A DNA stretch of 64,000 nucleotides from Seongchinamella unica (GCF_004354085.1 NZ_SMSE01000002.1:310001-374000); one strand, 5' to 3'; positions 27,803 to 41,720 are shown, counted from the stretch's first letter. Translations and numbers: made by a program. Notes: generated from the letters alone by a model not told the origin.

Positions 27803-28750
27803 ATGAACCCCAACTACCTTGATTTTGAACAGCCCATCGCCGAACTCGAAGTGAAGATCGAGGAACTGCAGCTGGTGGGCTCGGACAATGAACTTAACAT
27901 CAGTGAGGAAATCGAGACCCTGCGGCAAAAGAGCACCCGGCTCACCGAGAAGATATACGCCAATCTCAGTTCCTGGGACATCGTCAAGGTGGCGCGGCAT
28001 CCGCTGCGGCCCTACACCCTGGACTATATCCCGCGCATTTTCTCCGAGTTCGACGAACTTCATGGCGATCGCCACTTTGGCGATGACAATGCCATCGTCG
28101 GCGGTATTGCCCGCCTCGAGGGACAACCGGTAATGGTCATCGGCCAGGAAAAGGGCAGGGCAGTCAAGGACAAGGTCTTGCGCAACTTCGGCATGCCCAA
28201 ACCGGAGGGTTACCGCAAGGCACTGCGGCTGATGGAAATGGCAGAGCGTTTCAAGATGCCGGTAATTACCCTGATCGACACCCCGGGAGCCTACCCCGGT
28301 ATTGACTCCGAGGAACGGGGGATCAGCGAATCTATCGCCCAGAACCTGGCGGTGATGTCCCGCCTCGCCACCCCCATTATCTGTGTCGTGATTGGCGAGG
28401 GTAGTTCCGGCGGTGCGCTGGGCATTGGTGTCGGCGATCACCTGGCCATGCTGCAGTACTCGACCTACTTTGTCATTTCCCCGGAGGGTTGCGCCAACAT
28501 CATCTGGAAGGACTCGGCCAATGCACCCGATGCCGCAGAGGCCATGGGTGTGACCTCTTCCGTATTGCAGGAGCTGGGTATTGTCGACGCTACCATCCCC
28601 GAACCGCTGGGTGGCGCCCATCGCGACGTGGATCTTATGGCCGAACGGATCAAGGCCCATCTGCTGCAACAACTGCAGGGGCTGCAGCAACTCCCGCTGG
28701 AGGATTTGCTGGCCAAGCGCTACCAGCGGCTGATGTCCTACGGCAACTAG
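27803..28750 (+). CDS. accA: Acetyl-CoA carboxylase carboxyltransferase subunit alpha
   Basis: 315 residues. Transfers carboxyl from biotin to acetyl-CoA with AccD, the first committed step of fatty acid synthesis. [25 protein letters not shown]-type core ([20 protein letters not shown]), and the crotonase-fold oxyanion region [20 protein letters not shown] are visible. Complete. tilS begins 21 bases later. Confidence 0.97.
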   Translation: MNPNYLDFEQPIAELEVKIEELQLVGSDNELNISEEIETLRQKSTRLTEKIYANLSSWDIVKVARHPLRPYTLDYIPRIFSEFDELHGDRHFGDDNAIVGGIARLEGQPVMVIGQEKGRAVKDKVLRNFGMPKPEGYRKALRLMEMAERFKMPVITLIDTPGAYPGIDSEERGISESIAQNLAVMSRLATPIICVVIGEGSSGGALGIGVGDHLAMLQYSTYFVISPEGCANIIWKDSANAPDAAEAMGVTSSVLQELGIVDATIPEPLGGAHRDVDLMAERIKAHLLQQLQGLQQLPLEDLLAKRYQRLMSYGN

Positions 28751-28771
28751 GCCCCGGCTCCGCACCGGATC

Positions 28772-30130
28772 ATGGCCCAGGTCATCCGCCATACCCTGTT
28801 GGATGGACCGCTCGCCGATCACCTGCAGGCTTCCCACTGGTACGTGGCGTTCAGTGGGGGAGTCGATTCAACAGCACTGTTACAACTGCTCAACACCTGG
28901 TGCCGCGCTAACAGCGACGCGCCGCCGCTCACTGCCCTGCACGTCAATCATGGTATCCAGGAGGAGGCCACGGAGTGGGAAAACCACTGTGCCTGGATCT
29001 GCCGTTTTCTTGATGTTCCCTTTATCGCCCTGCACGCGGAGGTAGAAATCCGGCGGGGCAAGGGGCTGGAAGCGGCTGCCCGCGAGGCGCGATACGCGCT
29101 CTTAGAGGAAACCCTGGAGGAAGGGGAGCTGCTTTTTATGGGGCACCACCTTGACGACCAGGTGGAAACCTTTTTCCTGCGCCTGCTGCGCGGGGCCGGT
29201 GTGGAAGGGCTCGCGGCCATGCCCCGAGAGCGTCCGTTGGGACAGGCACGCTTGCTGCGCCCGCTGCTCGATATCAGCCGTTCGCAGCTGCAGGCCTATG
29301 TAAAGGCCCAGGGTTTACGCTGGATTGATGACCCATCCAATGCCGAGACCAGCCTGGACCGAAATTACCTGCGCAAGGAGGTGATGCCGCTGCTCGAGCA
29401 ACGCTGGCCGGCCTATCGGCAAACCGTCAGTCGAGCCGCCGATCATCTGGCGGGAATATCAGCCGCGCGAGAGCAGGGGCTGTCGCTGCCCGAGCCCTGC
29501 GTCAGCACCCTGGGTGACCCGGGGCTGCCGCTGGACGCTCTGCTCGAGAGCAGCGACCATGACGCGGGGTTGCTCATCCGCAGCTGGCTGCGCAAGCTTG
29601 CCCTGCAGTTGCCCGACCAGTCACTGTTGGCCGAATTCCTGCGCCAGTTGCGCGAGGCGGCAACTGATGCCCGCCCCCTGCTGGATACCGGCAGCTACCG
29701 GCTGCAGCGCTATCGGGAGCATGTCTACCTGTTGCCGGGGGATAGTCCGCCACCGGACGAGGTGATCAACCTCGCCCCGGGAGAGACCCGGGATATCCCG
29801 GGCGTGGGGCGCGTCGCGTTGAGGCGCTGTGAGGGAGAGGGCATCTGGCTGGCGGCAGATGAGCTGTTGGAGCTGCGCTGGCGCAACGGCGGTGAACGGG
29901 TCCGGCTTGCCGGCGGCAAGCGCAGCAAACCGCTGAAGAAAGTGCTGCAGCAGGCCGCCGTGCCGCCGTGGTGGCGGGAGCGGGTACCGTTGCTCTACCT
30001 GGAGGAGGAGCTGGTCGCGGTCGGCGCCGCGGGTCCCTGCCGCAGCAGTCGCTGGGGTGCCGAGGGGCAGGACGCGGAGGCCCCCTGGGAGCTGGTCTGG
30101 GAGGCCACAAATACCGCTGTCTGTGATTGA
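28772..30130 (+). CDS. tilS: tRNA(Ile)-lysidine synthase
   Basis: 452 residues. Converts C34 of tRNA-Ile2 to lysidine, changing decoding from AUG to AUA. PP-loop VAFSGGVDSTALLQLL at about 28-43; HHLDDQVETFFLRLLRGAGV; the C-terminal domains include RLAGGKRSKPLKKVLQQAAV-PPWWRERVP typical of the tRNA-binding module. Adjacent to accA, as in many gammaproteobacteria, and 119 bases upstream of pyrG. Confidence 0.95.
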   Translation: MAQVIRHTLLDGPLADHLQASHWYVAFSGGVDSTALLQLLNTWCRANSDAPPLTALHVNHGIQEEATEWENHCAWICRFLDVPFIALHAEVEIRRGKGLEAAAREARYALLEETLEEGELLFMGHHLDDQVETFFLRLLRGAGVEGLAAMPRERPLGQARLLRPLLDISRSQLQAYVKAQGLRWIDDPSNAETSLDRNYLRKEVMPLLEQRWPAYRQTVSRAADHLAGISAAREQGLSLPEPCVSTLGDPGLPLDALLESSDHDAGLLIRSWLRKLALQLPDQSLLAEFLRQLREAATDARPLLDTGSYRLQRYREHVYLLPGDSPPPDEVINLAPGETRDIPGVGRVALRRCEGEGIWLAADELLELRWRNGGERVRLAGGKRSKPLKKVLQQAAVPPWWRERVPLLYLEEELVAVGAAGPCRSSRWGAEGQDAEAPWELVWEATNTAVCD

Positions 30131-30240
30131 GCTGCAGAGGGCTTTCTGTTACGCTGGCTTCCCATCTTTTCACAGGACTTCCATCGCCCCGTAGAGAGCG
30201 CAGTGGAGGTTTTGTGTATCCCGAAATACAGCGTATTTAA

Positions 30241-34074
<3,834 letters not shown>

Positions 34075-34086
34075 GGCGCAGCACGC

Positions 34087-34392
34087 TTGCGCTGGGTGCT
34101 GGGGGTCCTGCTGGTCCTGTTGGTGGTTCTGCAGTATCGCCTGTGGATTGCCGAGGGCAGTATTGCCGAGCAGCAGCGGCTCAAGGCCCAGGTCGAGGAA
34201 TTCACCCGGGTCAATGCTGAGTTGGAGTCCCGCAATGCCGTGCTGGAGCGGGAAGTGCTGGAGTTGCAATCGGGCAATGCCGGGGTCGAGCAACGGGCCC
34301 GCGAGCAGTTGATCCTGGTTCGCGAGGGCGAGGTCTTCTACCAGATCGAGGATAGCGATGCCCCGCCCGTGAAGTCGGGTAAAGCCGAGTGA
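34087..34392 (+). CDS. ftsB: Cell division protein FtsB
   Basis: 101 residues with a TTG start at 34087 (RWVLGVLLVLLVVLQYRLWI). One N-terminal transmembrane helix (3-20) and a coiled coil (about 28-70) with the FtsB/DivIC pattern, ending REGEVFYQIEDS. Bridges FtsQ and FtsL in the divisome. Position between eno and ispD is diagnostic. No ATG is available upstream in frame before the eno stop, so the rare start is probably real. Stop overlaps the ispD start. Confidence 0.93.
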   Translation: MRWVLGVLLVLLVVLQYRLWIAEGSIAEQQRLKAQVEEFTRVNAELESRNAVLEREVLELQSGNAGVEQRAREQLILVREGEVFYQIEDSDAPPVKSGKAE

Positions 34393-35090
34393 ATGCCAGC
34401 TTGCACGGGGTGATTCCCGCTGCCGGGACAGGTTCGCGCATGGCAGCTGACAGGCCGAAGCAGTATCTGCAAATAGGCGGTCATACGCTGCTGGAAATCA
34501 GCGCGCAAACGCTGCTTCGTGTCCCCGGCATGGCCTCCCTGACCATTGCCCTGCATCCGCAAGACGATCGGGCGCGGGGGCTTCCACTGCTGCAGGACCC
34601 GAGAATCCGCTTTACCGTTGGCGGTGAGGAACGGGCTGATTCAGTGCTGGCTGCGTTGCTGGCGATCACGGGTACTGAGGACGACTGGGTGCTGGTTCAC
34701 GATGCCGCCCGGCCCGGTTTGCCCCTAGCCGCTGCGCAGCGGTTGATTGAGCGCGTGCTGGCCGCAGGCCGGGGCGGTATCCTGGCGCTGCCGTTGGTCG
34801 ACACGATCAAGCGGGCCGATCGCGAGGGCCTTATCGAGGCAACCCTCGAGCGCGACCGGCTCTGGCGGGCCCAGACGCCGCAGATGTTTCGCCTGGGGGA
34901 GTTAACAGCGGCCCTGCAGCAGGCGGCCGCCAGCGGGCAGGGTGTGACGGACGAAGCGTCGGCCATGGAACTGGCCGGCCACCCGGTGCAGTTGGTGCCC
35001 GGTTCCCCCGCTAACCTGAAAGTGACACTGCCTGAGGACCTGGCCCTGGCGGCCTGGTATCTGGGCGCGAAGGAGGGCGTATGCGAGTAG
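34389..35090 (+). CDS. ispD: 2-C-methyl-D-erythritol 4-phosphate cytidylyltransferase
   Basis: 233 residues, GTG start overlapping the ftsB stop. MEP isoprenoid pathway enzyme, uses [23 protein letters not shown] is the nucleotide-binding loop, followed by [11 protein letters not shown] and [11 protein letters not shown]. The C-terminal [20 protein letters not shown] is standard. The gene for the second-next enzyme, ispF, starts inside its last codons. Confidence 0.97.
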   Translation: MNASLHGVIPAAGTGSRMAADRPKQYLQIGGHTLLEISAQTLLRVPGMASLTIALHPQDDRARGLPLLQDPRIRFTVGGEERADSVLAALLAITGTEDDWVLVHDAARPGLPLAAAQRLIERVLAAGRGGILALPLVDTIKRADREGLIEATLERDRLWRAQTPQMFRLGELTAALQQAAASGQGVTDEASAMELAGHPVQLVPGSPANLKVTLPEDLALAAWYLGAKEGVCE

Positions 35091-35560
35091 GTCACGGTTA
35101 TGACGTACATCGCTTTGAAGCGGGCAGCGATGTGGTACTGGGGGGCGTGAGAATTCCTCACCATCAAGGCCTCGCCGCGCACTCGGACGGCGATGTGCTG
35201 ATTCATGCGGTTTGCGATGCACTGCTGGGGGCGATAGCCGCCGGCGACATCGGTCGTCACTTTCCGGACGATGACCCCGCCAATGAGAACATCAACAGCC
35301 GCCTGCTGCTGCGCCGGGTGATGGAGCTGGTCGGGCAGGCCGGTTATGCGCTGGCCAACCTGGACGCGACCCTGATTGCCCAGGCTCCCAAAATGGCTCC
35401 GCATATCGACCGGATGCGGGCCAACCTGGCGGCAGACCTGGCCGCGGATATTGACCGCGTCAACGTCAAGGCGACAACCACCGAAAAGCTGGGATTCACC
35501 GGTCGCGGAGAGGGAATTGCTGCACACGCCGTGGTGTTGCTGGAAACAACCGGCGCATGA
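35081..35560 (+). CDS. ispF: 2-C-methyl-D-erythritol 2,4-cyclodiphosphate synthase
   Basis: 159 residues. MEP pathway cyclase. Metal ligands Asp8 and His10 in [14 protein letters not shown], the partner His in [17 protein letters not shown], and C-terminal [20 protein letters not shown]. Overlaps ispD by 10 bases and truD by 4, implying tight coupling. Confidence 0.97.
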   Translation: MRVGHGYDVHRFEAGSDVVLGGVRIPHHQGLAAHSDGDVLIHAVCDALLGAIAAGDIGRHFPDDDPANENINSRLLLRRVMELVGQAGYALANLDATLIAQAPKMAPHIDRMRANLAADLAADIDRVNVKATTTEKLGFTGRGEGIAAHAVVLLETTGA

Positions 35561-36579
35561 GCGATACCCGGCCATGCGCCTTCGGCGGGCCTGTTGCCGA
35601 GGGGCGCTTACGCTCTGTCCCTGAGGATTTCCGGGTCTACGAGGAACTGGGTTTTGAGCCCGACGGCGAGGGCGAGCATGTGTTCCTGCAATTGGAGAAA
35701 ACCGGGCTTAACACCAATGACCTGGCCCGGCGAATTTCTTCCCTGAGCGGCATTCATCCGCGGGATATCAGCTTCAGCGGCATGAAAGATCGCAATGCGG
35801 TGACCCGGCAGTGGTTCAGTGTGCGCATGGCGGGTAAGGCCGAACCCGACTGGAGTGAACTTGGCGGGACGGGCGATGTGGTCGTGTTGCAGGTGCACCG
35901 ACATCGCCGCAAACTCAAGCGCGGTGTCCACAAAGCTAATCGCTTTCGCCTGGCGCTGCAGGCGCTTAGCGGTGATCGCGACGCTATTGAGCAACGGCTG
36001 CAGACCATCCAGTCCCTCGGCGCGCCCAACTATTTTGGTGAACAGCGCTTTGGCCACGGCGGATCAAACCTGGTGCAGGCACTGCGCTGGATAGATACCG
36101 GTGGGCGGCGACTGTCGCGAAACAAGCGCAGCCTTTACCTGTCAGTGCTAAGGGCCCAGTTGTTTAACCTGCAGCTGGCGGATCGGGTCCGCAGCGGGGA
36201 CTGGAACCAGGTGCTGGCCGGAGATACCTGCATACTGGCCGGTACCCACAGTCAGTTTTTTTGTGCCGAACCGGATGCAGAAATAGCCAGCCGCTGCGCC
36301 GCGGTCGACCTGCACCCGGCGCTGTCCCTGTGGGGGCGTGGTGTCGAGACGCTGGTGGGAGAGGCGCAGGATAGGCGGCTGCAGGCGATCGGCGAATATC
36401 GCAACGCGGCTGATTTTTTGCTCGATCAGGGGCTGGAACTGGATTGGCGAGCGAGCCGCCTTGTCCCTGATGACTTTTGCTGGCAGTTTTGTGATGATGG
36501 CAGCCTGCAACTGGAGTTCCGTCTCGGTGCCGGCAGTTTTGCCACGGCGCTGTTGGCAGAGTTTGTCCGGTATGCGTAG
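35557..36579 (+). CDS. truD: tRNA pseudouridine(13) synthase TruD
   Basis: 340 residues. Modifies U13 of tRNA-Glu. N-terminal [20 protein letters not shown], catalytic [15 protein letters not shown] near residue 75, [15 protein letters not shown] and the C-terminal TRIM-like insertion region, all family features. ATGA overlap with ispF. In enterics and Pseudomonas surE normally follows; here pcm follows after 39 bases. Confidence 0.96.
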   Translation: MSDTRPCAFGGPVAEGRLRSVPEDFRVYEELGFEPDGEGEHVFLQLEKTGLNTNDLARRISSLSGIHPRDISFSGMKDRNAVTRQWFSVRMAGKAEPDWSELGGTGDVVVLQVHRHRRKLKRGVHKANRFRLALQALSGDRDAIEQRLQTIQSLGAPNYFGEQRFGHGGSNLVQALRWIDTGGRRLSRNKRSLYLSVLRAQLFNLQLADRVRSGDWNQVLAGDTCILAGTHSQFFCAEPDAEIASRCAAVDLHPALSLWGRGVETLVGEAQDRRLQAIGEYRNAADFLLDQGLELDWRASRLVPDDFCWQFCDDGSLQLEFRLGAGSFATALLAEFVRYA

Positions 36580-36618
36580 GGCAGCGCTATCAAAAAATAA
36601 AATGGGGATGTTTTTGGA

Positions 36619-37293
36619 GTGGTAACGGGAGTGAGCAGGGTAGACCTCAACGGTATCGGCATGACGTCACAACGCACCCGGGAGCGTTTGATCCAGCGTC
36701 TGCTCGATCGGGGAATCGATAACCAGGAGGTGCTCGACGTTATCCGCATGACCCCCCGCCACCTGTTTCTGGACGAGGCCATGGCCCACCGGGCTTACGA
36801 GGATGTCGCCCTGCCTATCGGTTTTCAGCAAACCCTGTCCCAGCCTTATATTGTCGCCCGCATGACAGAACTGCTGCTGGCGGGCGGTACGCCCGAGCGC
36901 GTGCTGGAAATTGGCACCGGCTCCGGCTACCAGACGGCCATCCTTGCCCAGCTGGTGGGGGAGGTCTATAGCGTGGAGCGAATAAAGCCGCTGCAGCAAA
37001 AGGCCCGCCAGCGGATGCGCCAGCTCAAGCTGCGCAATGTACATATGAATCACGCCGATGGCGGCATGGGGTGGGTGGAGCGAGGGCCCTTTGACGGTAT
37101 CCTCGCCGCCGCCGCGCCAGAACGCATTCCCCAGGGCTTGCTGGAGCAGTTGGCGCCCGGTGGCAGGCTGGTGATCCCCGTGGGAGGAGATACCCAGCAC
37201 CTGCACGTCGTTGATCGCACTCACGAGGGGTTTGAAACCACGGTGGTCGAGGCGGTGCATTTCGTACCGCTGCGCCCGGGAACGGTGCGCTAG
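36619..37293 (+). CDS. pcm: Protein-L-isoaspartate O-methyltransferase
   Basis: 224 residues as drawn from GTG 36619. Repairs isoaspartyl damage in ageing proteins. SAM motif [33 protein letters not shown] and [12 protein letters not shown] are typical. Starts are ambiguous: GTG 36619, GTG 36631 or ATG 36661. The last yields [14 protein letters not shown], the N-terminus known from Pseudomonas homologues, but lacks a ribosome site. The gene belongs to the pcm-nlpD-rpoS stationary-phase cluster, here with surE absent and a DUF368 gene inserted before nlpD. Confidence 0.95.
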   Translation: MVTGVSRVDLNGIGMTSQRTRERLIQRLLDRGIDNQEVLDVIRMTPRHLFLDEAMAHRAYEDVALPIGFQQTLSQPYIVARMTELLLAGGTPERVLEIGTGSGYQTAILAQLVGEVYSVERIKPLQQKARQRMRQLKLRNVHMNHADGGMGWVERGPFDGILAAAAPERIPQGLLEQLAPGGRLVIPVGGDTQHLHVVDRTHEGFETTVVEAVHFVPLRPGTVR

Positions 37294-37295
37294 CG

Positions 37296-38216
37296 TTGAC
37301 CTCTCTCGGCATTTACCTGCGCGGTATGCTGATGGGCGCCGCCGATATCGTCCCCGGTGTGTCCGGCGGCACCATGGCATTTATCACCGGAATTTACGAC
37401 ACGCTGCTGACCAGCATCCGCTCGGTTGACCTGGAGTTTGTGCGCCTCGTGCTTAAACTCGACGTGCGCGGAGCCTGGGAGCACATCAACGGCGGTTTCC
37501 TGCTGGCATTATTGGCCGGTATCGTCACCAGTATTGCGACCCTGGCCCGGCTGATTTCCTGGCTGCTTGAATATCACCCCGTACCCCTGTGGGCATTTTT
37601 CTTCGGCTTGATCCTCGCCTCGGCGCTGGTGCTGCTGCGCCAGGTCAGGGGTTGGAATCCCGCCCGCGGCCTTTGCCTGCTGGCGGGAGTGAGTGTGGCA
37701 GCGACGATCGCCCTGGCGCCGGTGGTCAATATGCACTTTGGCCTCGCCGGAGTCTTTCTCTCCGGTTTCCTGGCGATTTGCGCGATGATACTGCCGGGTA
37801 TCTCCGGCAGTTTCATTCTGGTGCTGCTGGGTATGTATGGCACGGTGCTGGCCGCCGTCAATTCGTTTGACCTGGTGTTCCTGGCAGTGCTGGCCGCAGG
37901 AGCGATCGCGGGGTTGTTATGCTTCTCCCGGCTCCTGCACTTCCTGCTTCACCGGTTTCATGAGGGCACCATGGCACTGTTGACCGGTTTTCTGTTTGGC
38001 TCACTGCTGGTGGTGTGGCCCTGGAAACAGGTGCTGGCCTGGGTAGCGGGCAGCCACGGGCAACTCAAGCCGGCACAACAGCTGCCGGTGGGGCCGGTCG
38101 AGTTTACCGCGCTGACCGGGGAGCCTGCCCAGGTGCCCCTGTGCCTGGGTTTGATGTTACTGGGCTTTTTCCTCGTCTGGGTGATCAACGTCCGCTGGGG
38201 CGATCCCGCCACCTGA
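37296..38216 (+). CDS. popT: DUF368 membrane protein, undecaprenyl-phosphate translocase (PopT) family
   Basis: 306 residues, TTG start two bases after pcm. Eight to nine transmembrane helices. Two symmetric loops, GAADIVPGVSGGTMAFITG (near 14) and MILPGISGSFILVLLGMYG (near 165), are the DUF368 hallmark and point to an inverted-repeat fold. Family members have been shown to return undecaprenyl phosphate across the inner membrane for reuse in peptidoglycan and O-antigen synthesis. The TTG start gives the usual ten residues before GMLMGAAD; ATGs at 37326 and 37332 would truncate the first helix. Position in the rpoS cluster next to nlpD suggests an envelope role. Confidence 0.85.
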   Translation: MTSLGIYLRGMLMGAADIVPGVSGGTMAFITGIYDTLLTSIRSVDLEFVRLVLKLDVRGAWEHINGGFLLALLAGIVTSIATLARLISWLLEYHPVPLWAFFFGLILASALVLLRQVRGWNPARGLCLLAGVSVAATIALAPVVNMHFGLAGVFLSGFLAICAMILPGISGSFILVLLGMYGTVLAAVNSFDLVFLAVLAAGAIAGLLCFSRLLHFLLHRFHEGTMALLTGFLFGSLLVVWPWKQVLAWVAGSHGQLKPAQQLPVGPVEFTALTGEPAQVPLCLGLMLLGFFLVWVINVRWGDPAT

Positions 38217-38219
38217 CCG

Positions 38220-39074
38220 GTGCGGTTAACTGTCCGCCGCGGCGGGCCTGGCAAAGGAGAGTACGCTATCAGGGCGGTAATCTGCAGTTTACTGCTACTG
38301 TGCCTGGTTGTTGCTTGCGGCGGCAACCCGCCGGCTCCCGTGGAGGACCGCCACTCCCGCAGCACCCCCCAGTCCCCTGGTAGCGGCTACACCGTGCAGC
38401 GCGGCGACACGCTGTACTCCATTGCTTTCCGCTACGGCCTGGATTACCGGCGCCTGGCCGCGGGTAACGGTATCGCGCCGCCGTATACGATTTATCCCGG
38501 CCAGCGCCTGCAATTGCGGGAAGTGGATCCCCCGGTGCGCACCGCCAGTGCCAGCAATACCCGATCCGGGGCAGGGGCCGCGCTCCCCGGCGTTCCCCAA
38601 CCGGCTCCCACGCCGGCAAAAACCCCGGTTGTCACCAAACCGTCATCAAAACCTGCTACAACAGATAGCGCCACCCGGACAGTCGCTGCGGCGCCGACCG
38701 GTGGTCCGGTGAAGACCTGGCGCTGGCCCACCGTCGGCAAGGTTATTCGCGGTTATTCATCGACGGTGCACAAAGGTATTGATATCAGTGGCAGGTCCGG
38801 CGACCCGGTCGAGGCCGTCGCAGCGGGCCAGGTGGTGTACGCCGGTACCGGCATCGTCGGCCTGGGAGAACTCATCATCATCAAGCACAACGATGTTTAC
38901 CTCAGTGCCTATGGCCACAACAGTCGTCTGTTGGTCGCGGAAGGGACCACCGTTAAGGCCGGGCAGAAGATCGCTGAAAAGGGCAATACGGGTACCGACA
39001 AGGTGCAACTGCATTTCGAAATTCGCAAGGAGGGCAAGCCCATCGACCCTCTCCGGGTGTTGCCCCGACGTTGA
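38220..39074 (+). CDS. nlpD: Lipoprotein NlpD, LytM-domain amidase activator
   Basis: 284 residues if read from GTG 38220. Signal peptide with lipobox LVVAC, LysM domain (GYTVQRGDTLYSIAFRYG, about 57-100), Ala/Pro/Thr-rich linker, C-terminal LytM/M23 domain. The latter keeps HKGIDI but has QLHFEI where active peptidases have HLH. It is therefore a degenerate amidase activator, as expected of NlpD (it licenses AmiC at the septum). The start is odd: no ATG exists, GTG 38220 lacks a ribosome site, and an in-frame ATC at 38268 has AAGGAG eight bases before it. rpoS follows after 159 bases. Confidence 0.92.
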   Translation: MRLTVRRGGPGKGEYAIRAVICSLLLLCLVVACGGNPPAPVEDRHSRSTPQSPGSGYTVQRGDTLYSIAFRYGLDYRRLAAGNGIAPPYTIYPGQRLQLREVDPPVRTASASNTRSGAGAALPGVPQPAPTPAKTPVVTKPSSKPATTDSATRTVAAAPTGGPVKTWRWPTVGKVIRGYSSTVHKGIDISGRSGDPVEAVAAGQVVYAGTGIVGLGELIIIKHNDVYLSAYGHNSRLLVAEGTTVKAGQKIAEKGNTGTDKVQLHFEIRKEGKPIDPLRVLPRR

Positions 39075-39127
39075 TCCGGGCGGCAACAGTGGTCTTTGAA
39101 GGGGCGGTTTCGTGGAGAAGTTAGCCA

Positions 39128-39143
39128 ATGCAATTATTTGCAT
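39128..39143. promoter_or_regulatory. Palindrome upstream of rpoS
   Basis: ATGCAA-TTAT-TTGCAT, a perfect 6-4-6 inverted repeat about 90 bases before rpoS in the nlpD-rpoS gap. Could be an operator or part of the leader RNA; no matching regulator is identified. Confidence 0.4.
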
Positions 39144-39233
39144 AGCACCTTGTAATTGATCTTCAGGTTGGGTTAGTCTGATCGGCCCGGCGGGAAATAC
39201 TCTCAATACCACTACAAAAAACGAGGTATAGCC

Positions 39234-40286
39234 ATGGATCTGGATAGCGCAACCAGCCCGAAACGGAGTTCGGACAAGGGACGGGTAACAGGGGCAGCAA
39301 TGAAGACGAAAGCCAAAAGCTGTAGCCGCAGTGAGCCGGATGCGGCAGCAGGGAAAAAAGCGGCCAACCCGGCAGAGGATAGCGCAGCCCAGGCGGAAGC
39401 AGCCCGCTTCGACCAGGCCAAGGCGCGCACAGCCACCGTCCGAAAAGTCGAGAAGTCGCTGGATGTCACCCAACTCTACCTGAACGAAATCGGTTATTCC
39501 CCGCTGCTCACCGCAGACGAGGAAAAGCACTATGCCCGTCTCGCCATCAAGGGCGATGAGGAAGGGCGTAAGCGGATGATTGAAAGCAACCTGCGACTGG
39601 TTGTGAAGATATCACGCCGTTACATCAATCGCGGCCTGACCCTGCTGGACCTCATCGAGGAAGGTAACCTCGGACTGATCCGGGCGGTGGAAAAATTCGA
39701 TCCCGAGCGGGGTTTTCGCTTCTCCACCTATGCTACCTGGTGGATCCGCCAGACCATTGAGCGGGCCATCATGAACCAGACCCGCACAATTCGCCTGCCG
39801 ATTCACGTGGTCAAGGAACTCAACGTATACCTTCGTGCCGCCCGCGAGCTGACCCAGAAACTGGATCATGAACCCACTGCGGAAGAAATCGCTGACATGC
39901 TGGATAAACCGGCGGCGGACGTGAAACGCCTGCTGGGATTGAACGAGCGGGTGACATCGGTAGATACACCGGTAGGTCCCGATTCTGACAAGGCGGTGGT
40001 CGACACCATAGCCGACAGTCACGAAACCGATCCTTCGCAACTGCTCCAGGATTCAGATATCCGGGACAGTATCTCGTCCTGGCTGGATGAGTTGTCAGAG
40101 AAGCAGCGGGAAGTGGTCTCCCGTCGCTTTGGCCTGCGAGGTTACGAAAGCAGCACCCTGGAGGAGGTGGGGCGCGAGATAGGCCTGACCCGTGAACGCG
40201 TTCGCCAGATCCAGGTCGAAGCGCTCAAGCGACTCAGGGTCATTATGGAAACTCAGGGCCTCAGTGGAGAGTCGCTGTTCAACTGA
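39234..40286 (+). CDS. rpoS: RNA polymerase sigma factor RpoS (sigma-38)
   Basis: 350 residues. Stationary-phase and general-stress sigma factor. An N-terminal ~70-residue low-complexity extension (Ala/Lys/Ser) precedes region 1.2 ([20 protein letters not shown]). Region 2 contains [17 protein letters not shown] and [19 protein letters not shown], region 3 [11 protein letters not shown], region 4 [20 protein letters not shown]. The conserved nlpD-rpoS order and RpoS-type region 1.2 distinguish it from RpoD/RpoH. GAGGT precedes the ATG. Confidence 0.96.
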   Translation: MDLDSATSPKRSSDKGRVTGAAMKTKAKSCSRSEPDAAAGKKAANPAEDSAAQAEAARFDQAKARTATVRKVEKSLDVTQLYLNEIGYSPLLTADEEKHYARLAIKGDEEGRKRMIESNLRLVVKISRRYINRGLTLLDLIEEGNLGLIRAVEKFDPERGFRFSTYATWWIRQTIERAIMNQTRTIRLPIHVVKELNVYLRAARELTQKLDHEPTAEEIADMLDKPAADVKRLLGLNERVTSVDTPVGPDSDKAVVDTIADSHETDPSQLLQDSDIRDSISSWLDELSEKQREVVSRRFGLRGYESSTLEEVGREIGLTRERVRQIQVEALKRLRVIMETQGLSGESLFN

Positions 40287-40307
40287 GACCAGCTCCCCGG
40301 ATTGATC

Positions 40308-40334
40308 AAGGTCGCCAGCAGGGTGGCCTTTTTT
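40308..40334 (+). terminator. Intrinsic terminator of rpoS
   Basis: Nine-pair stem AAGGTCGCC (40308-40316) / GGTGGCCTT (40322-40330) with two G-U pairs, loop AGCAG, and a T run to 40334. It begins 21 bases after the rpoS stop. Confidence 0.88.
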
Positions 40335-40423
40335 GTATCATCCCGGACAACCTGCTGCTGTGGCAAAGCCCCTGGCAGTCCGGGTAACTCCCACCTTCTG
40401 TCTATAGCCTGATGGAGATAATA

Positions 40424-41635
40424 ATGTCCGACGGACAACGACCCCTGGAGGGAATCAGGGTTATCGAAATGGGGCAACTGCTGGCGGGCCCCTTCACCGG
40501 CACTATCCTGTCCTACTTCGGCGCCGAGGTTATCAAGATCGAACCCCCCGGGGGCGACCCGATTCGCGGTTGGCGCCTGCTGGACGAGGAAGGTACCTCC
40601 TTCTGGTGGCGTAGCCTGGGTCGCAATAAAAAGAGCGTCACCCTGGATCTCAAGTCCGGGCGCGGACAGCAGCTGGCCAGGGACCTGGTCAAGACCGCCG
40701 ATGTGGTAGTGGAAAACTTCCGCCCCGGGCTTTTGGAATCCTGGGGCATGGGTCCCGAGGAGCTGAAGTCCGACAATCCCGGCCTGATCTACGCCCGTAT
40801 CTCTGGTTACGGCCAGTACGGCCCCTACGCCGACAAGCCCGGCTATGCGTCGGTGACCGAGGCTTTTGGAGGCTTCCGCTATATTAACGGCGAACCGGGG
40901 AAGCCGCCGATCCGGACCAATATCAGCCTGGGCGATACCCTCGCCGCCATCCACGCCGCCCTGGGCGTGGCGCTGGCCATTATCCAGCGCAGCAAGCCGG
41001 GCGGCAGCGGCCAGGTGATCGACGTGGCCCTGTATGAATCCATCTACAACCTGATGGAAGCGATGGTGCCTGAATACGACGCTACCGGAGCGATCCGAGA
41101 GCCCTCCGGAACCACGGTCACCGGTATTGTGCCCACCAATACCTACCTCTGTGATGACGGCAAGCATGTGGTGATTGGCGGCAACGGCGACTCTATCTTC
41201 AGGCGGCTGATGAACGTCGCCGGCCGCTCAGATATGGCGGAAAACCCGGAGATGGCTGACAACGCCGGACGTGTGGTCCACCAGCAGGCAATCGACAGGG
41301 CGTTGGCGGACTGGTGCGCCGCCCATTCCTCTACTCATGTCATTGCCATGCTAGAAGAGGCCAGGGTGCCCGTCGGCCCCATCTACAGTGTTGCCGACAT
41401 GATGCAAGACGAGCACTACACCGCCCGAGGCATGTTCGAGAGGGTGGAGATAAATGGGGAGCCACTGAAGATTCCGGCCATTCTGCCCAAGCTGTCGGAA
41501 ACACCCGGCAGGACAGACTGGCCGGGGGGTGAAGTTGGCAGCCATAACGAGGAAGTGCTGAAAGGGATACTGGCCCTGGGAGACGACGAACTGGAAGACC
41601 TGGCGGCAATGGGGGTTATCGGCGGCCAGGCCTGA
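40424..41635 (+). CDS. CaiB/BaiF family CoA-transferase (class III)
   Basis: 403 residues from ATG 40424; GGAG sits six bases before it, inside the alternative start at 40412. Family III CoA-transferases move CoA between carboxylic acids through an aspartyl-CoA intermediate. LEGIRVIEMGQLLAGPFTGT, SYFGAEVIKIEPPGGDPIRG, SVTLDLKSGRG and VVVENFRPGLLESWGMGPEE are characteristic, as is VALYESIYNLMEAMVPEYD. The substrate cannot be read from sequence; succinyl-CoA-dependent activation of a dicarboxylate or hydroxy acid is common. First gene of the segment between rpoS and fdxA-mutS. Confidence 0.9.
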   Translation: MSDGQRPLEGIRVIEMGQLLAGPFTGTILSYFGAEVIKIEPPGGDPIRGWRLLDEEGTSFWWRSLGRNKKSVTLDLKSGRGQQLARDLVKTADVVVENFRPGLLESWGMGPEELKSDNPGLIYARISGYGQYGPYADKPGYASVTEAFGGFRYINGEPGKPPIRTNISLGDTLAAIHAALGVALAIIQRSKPGGSGQVIDVALYESIYNLMEAMVPEYDATGAIREPSGTTVTGIVPTNTYLCDDGKHVVIGGNGDSIFRRLMNVAGRSDMAENPEMADNAGRVVHQQAIDRALADWCAAHSSTHVIAMLEEARVPVGPIYSVADMMQDEHYTARGMFERVEINGEPLKIPAILPKLSETPGRTDWPGGEVGSHNEEVLKGILALGDDELEDLAAMGVIGGQA

Positions 41636-41720
41636 CGAATGCGCGGGTTCCATTATATTGATGGTGAAACTCTCACATTTCCCGCTGGCCAGAAGTGTCA
41701 GGGATACCCGGATGCCCCTG

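Noticed and set aside
38700-39070. Inactive nlpD as a pseudogene because M23 residues are missing
   Set aside because: Loss of the HxH histidine is normal for NlpD-type amidase activators, and the frame is intact.
39075-39233. PsrA-type operator before rpoS
   Set aside because: Only an isolated GGTTTC is present; the paired GAAAC-GTTTC arrangement is not found.
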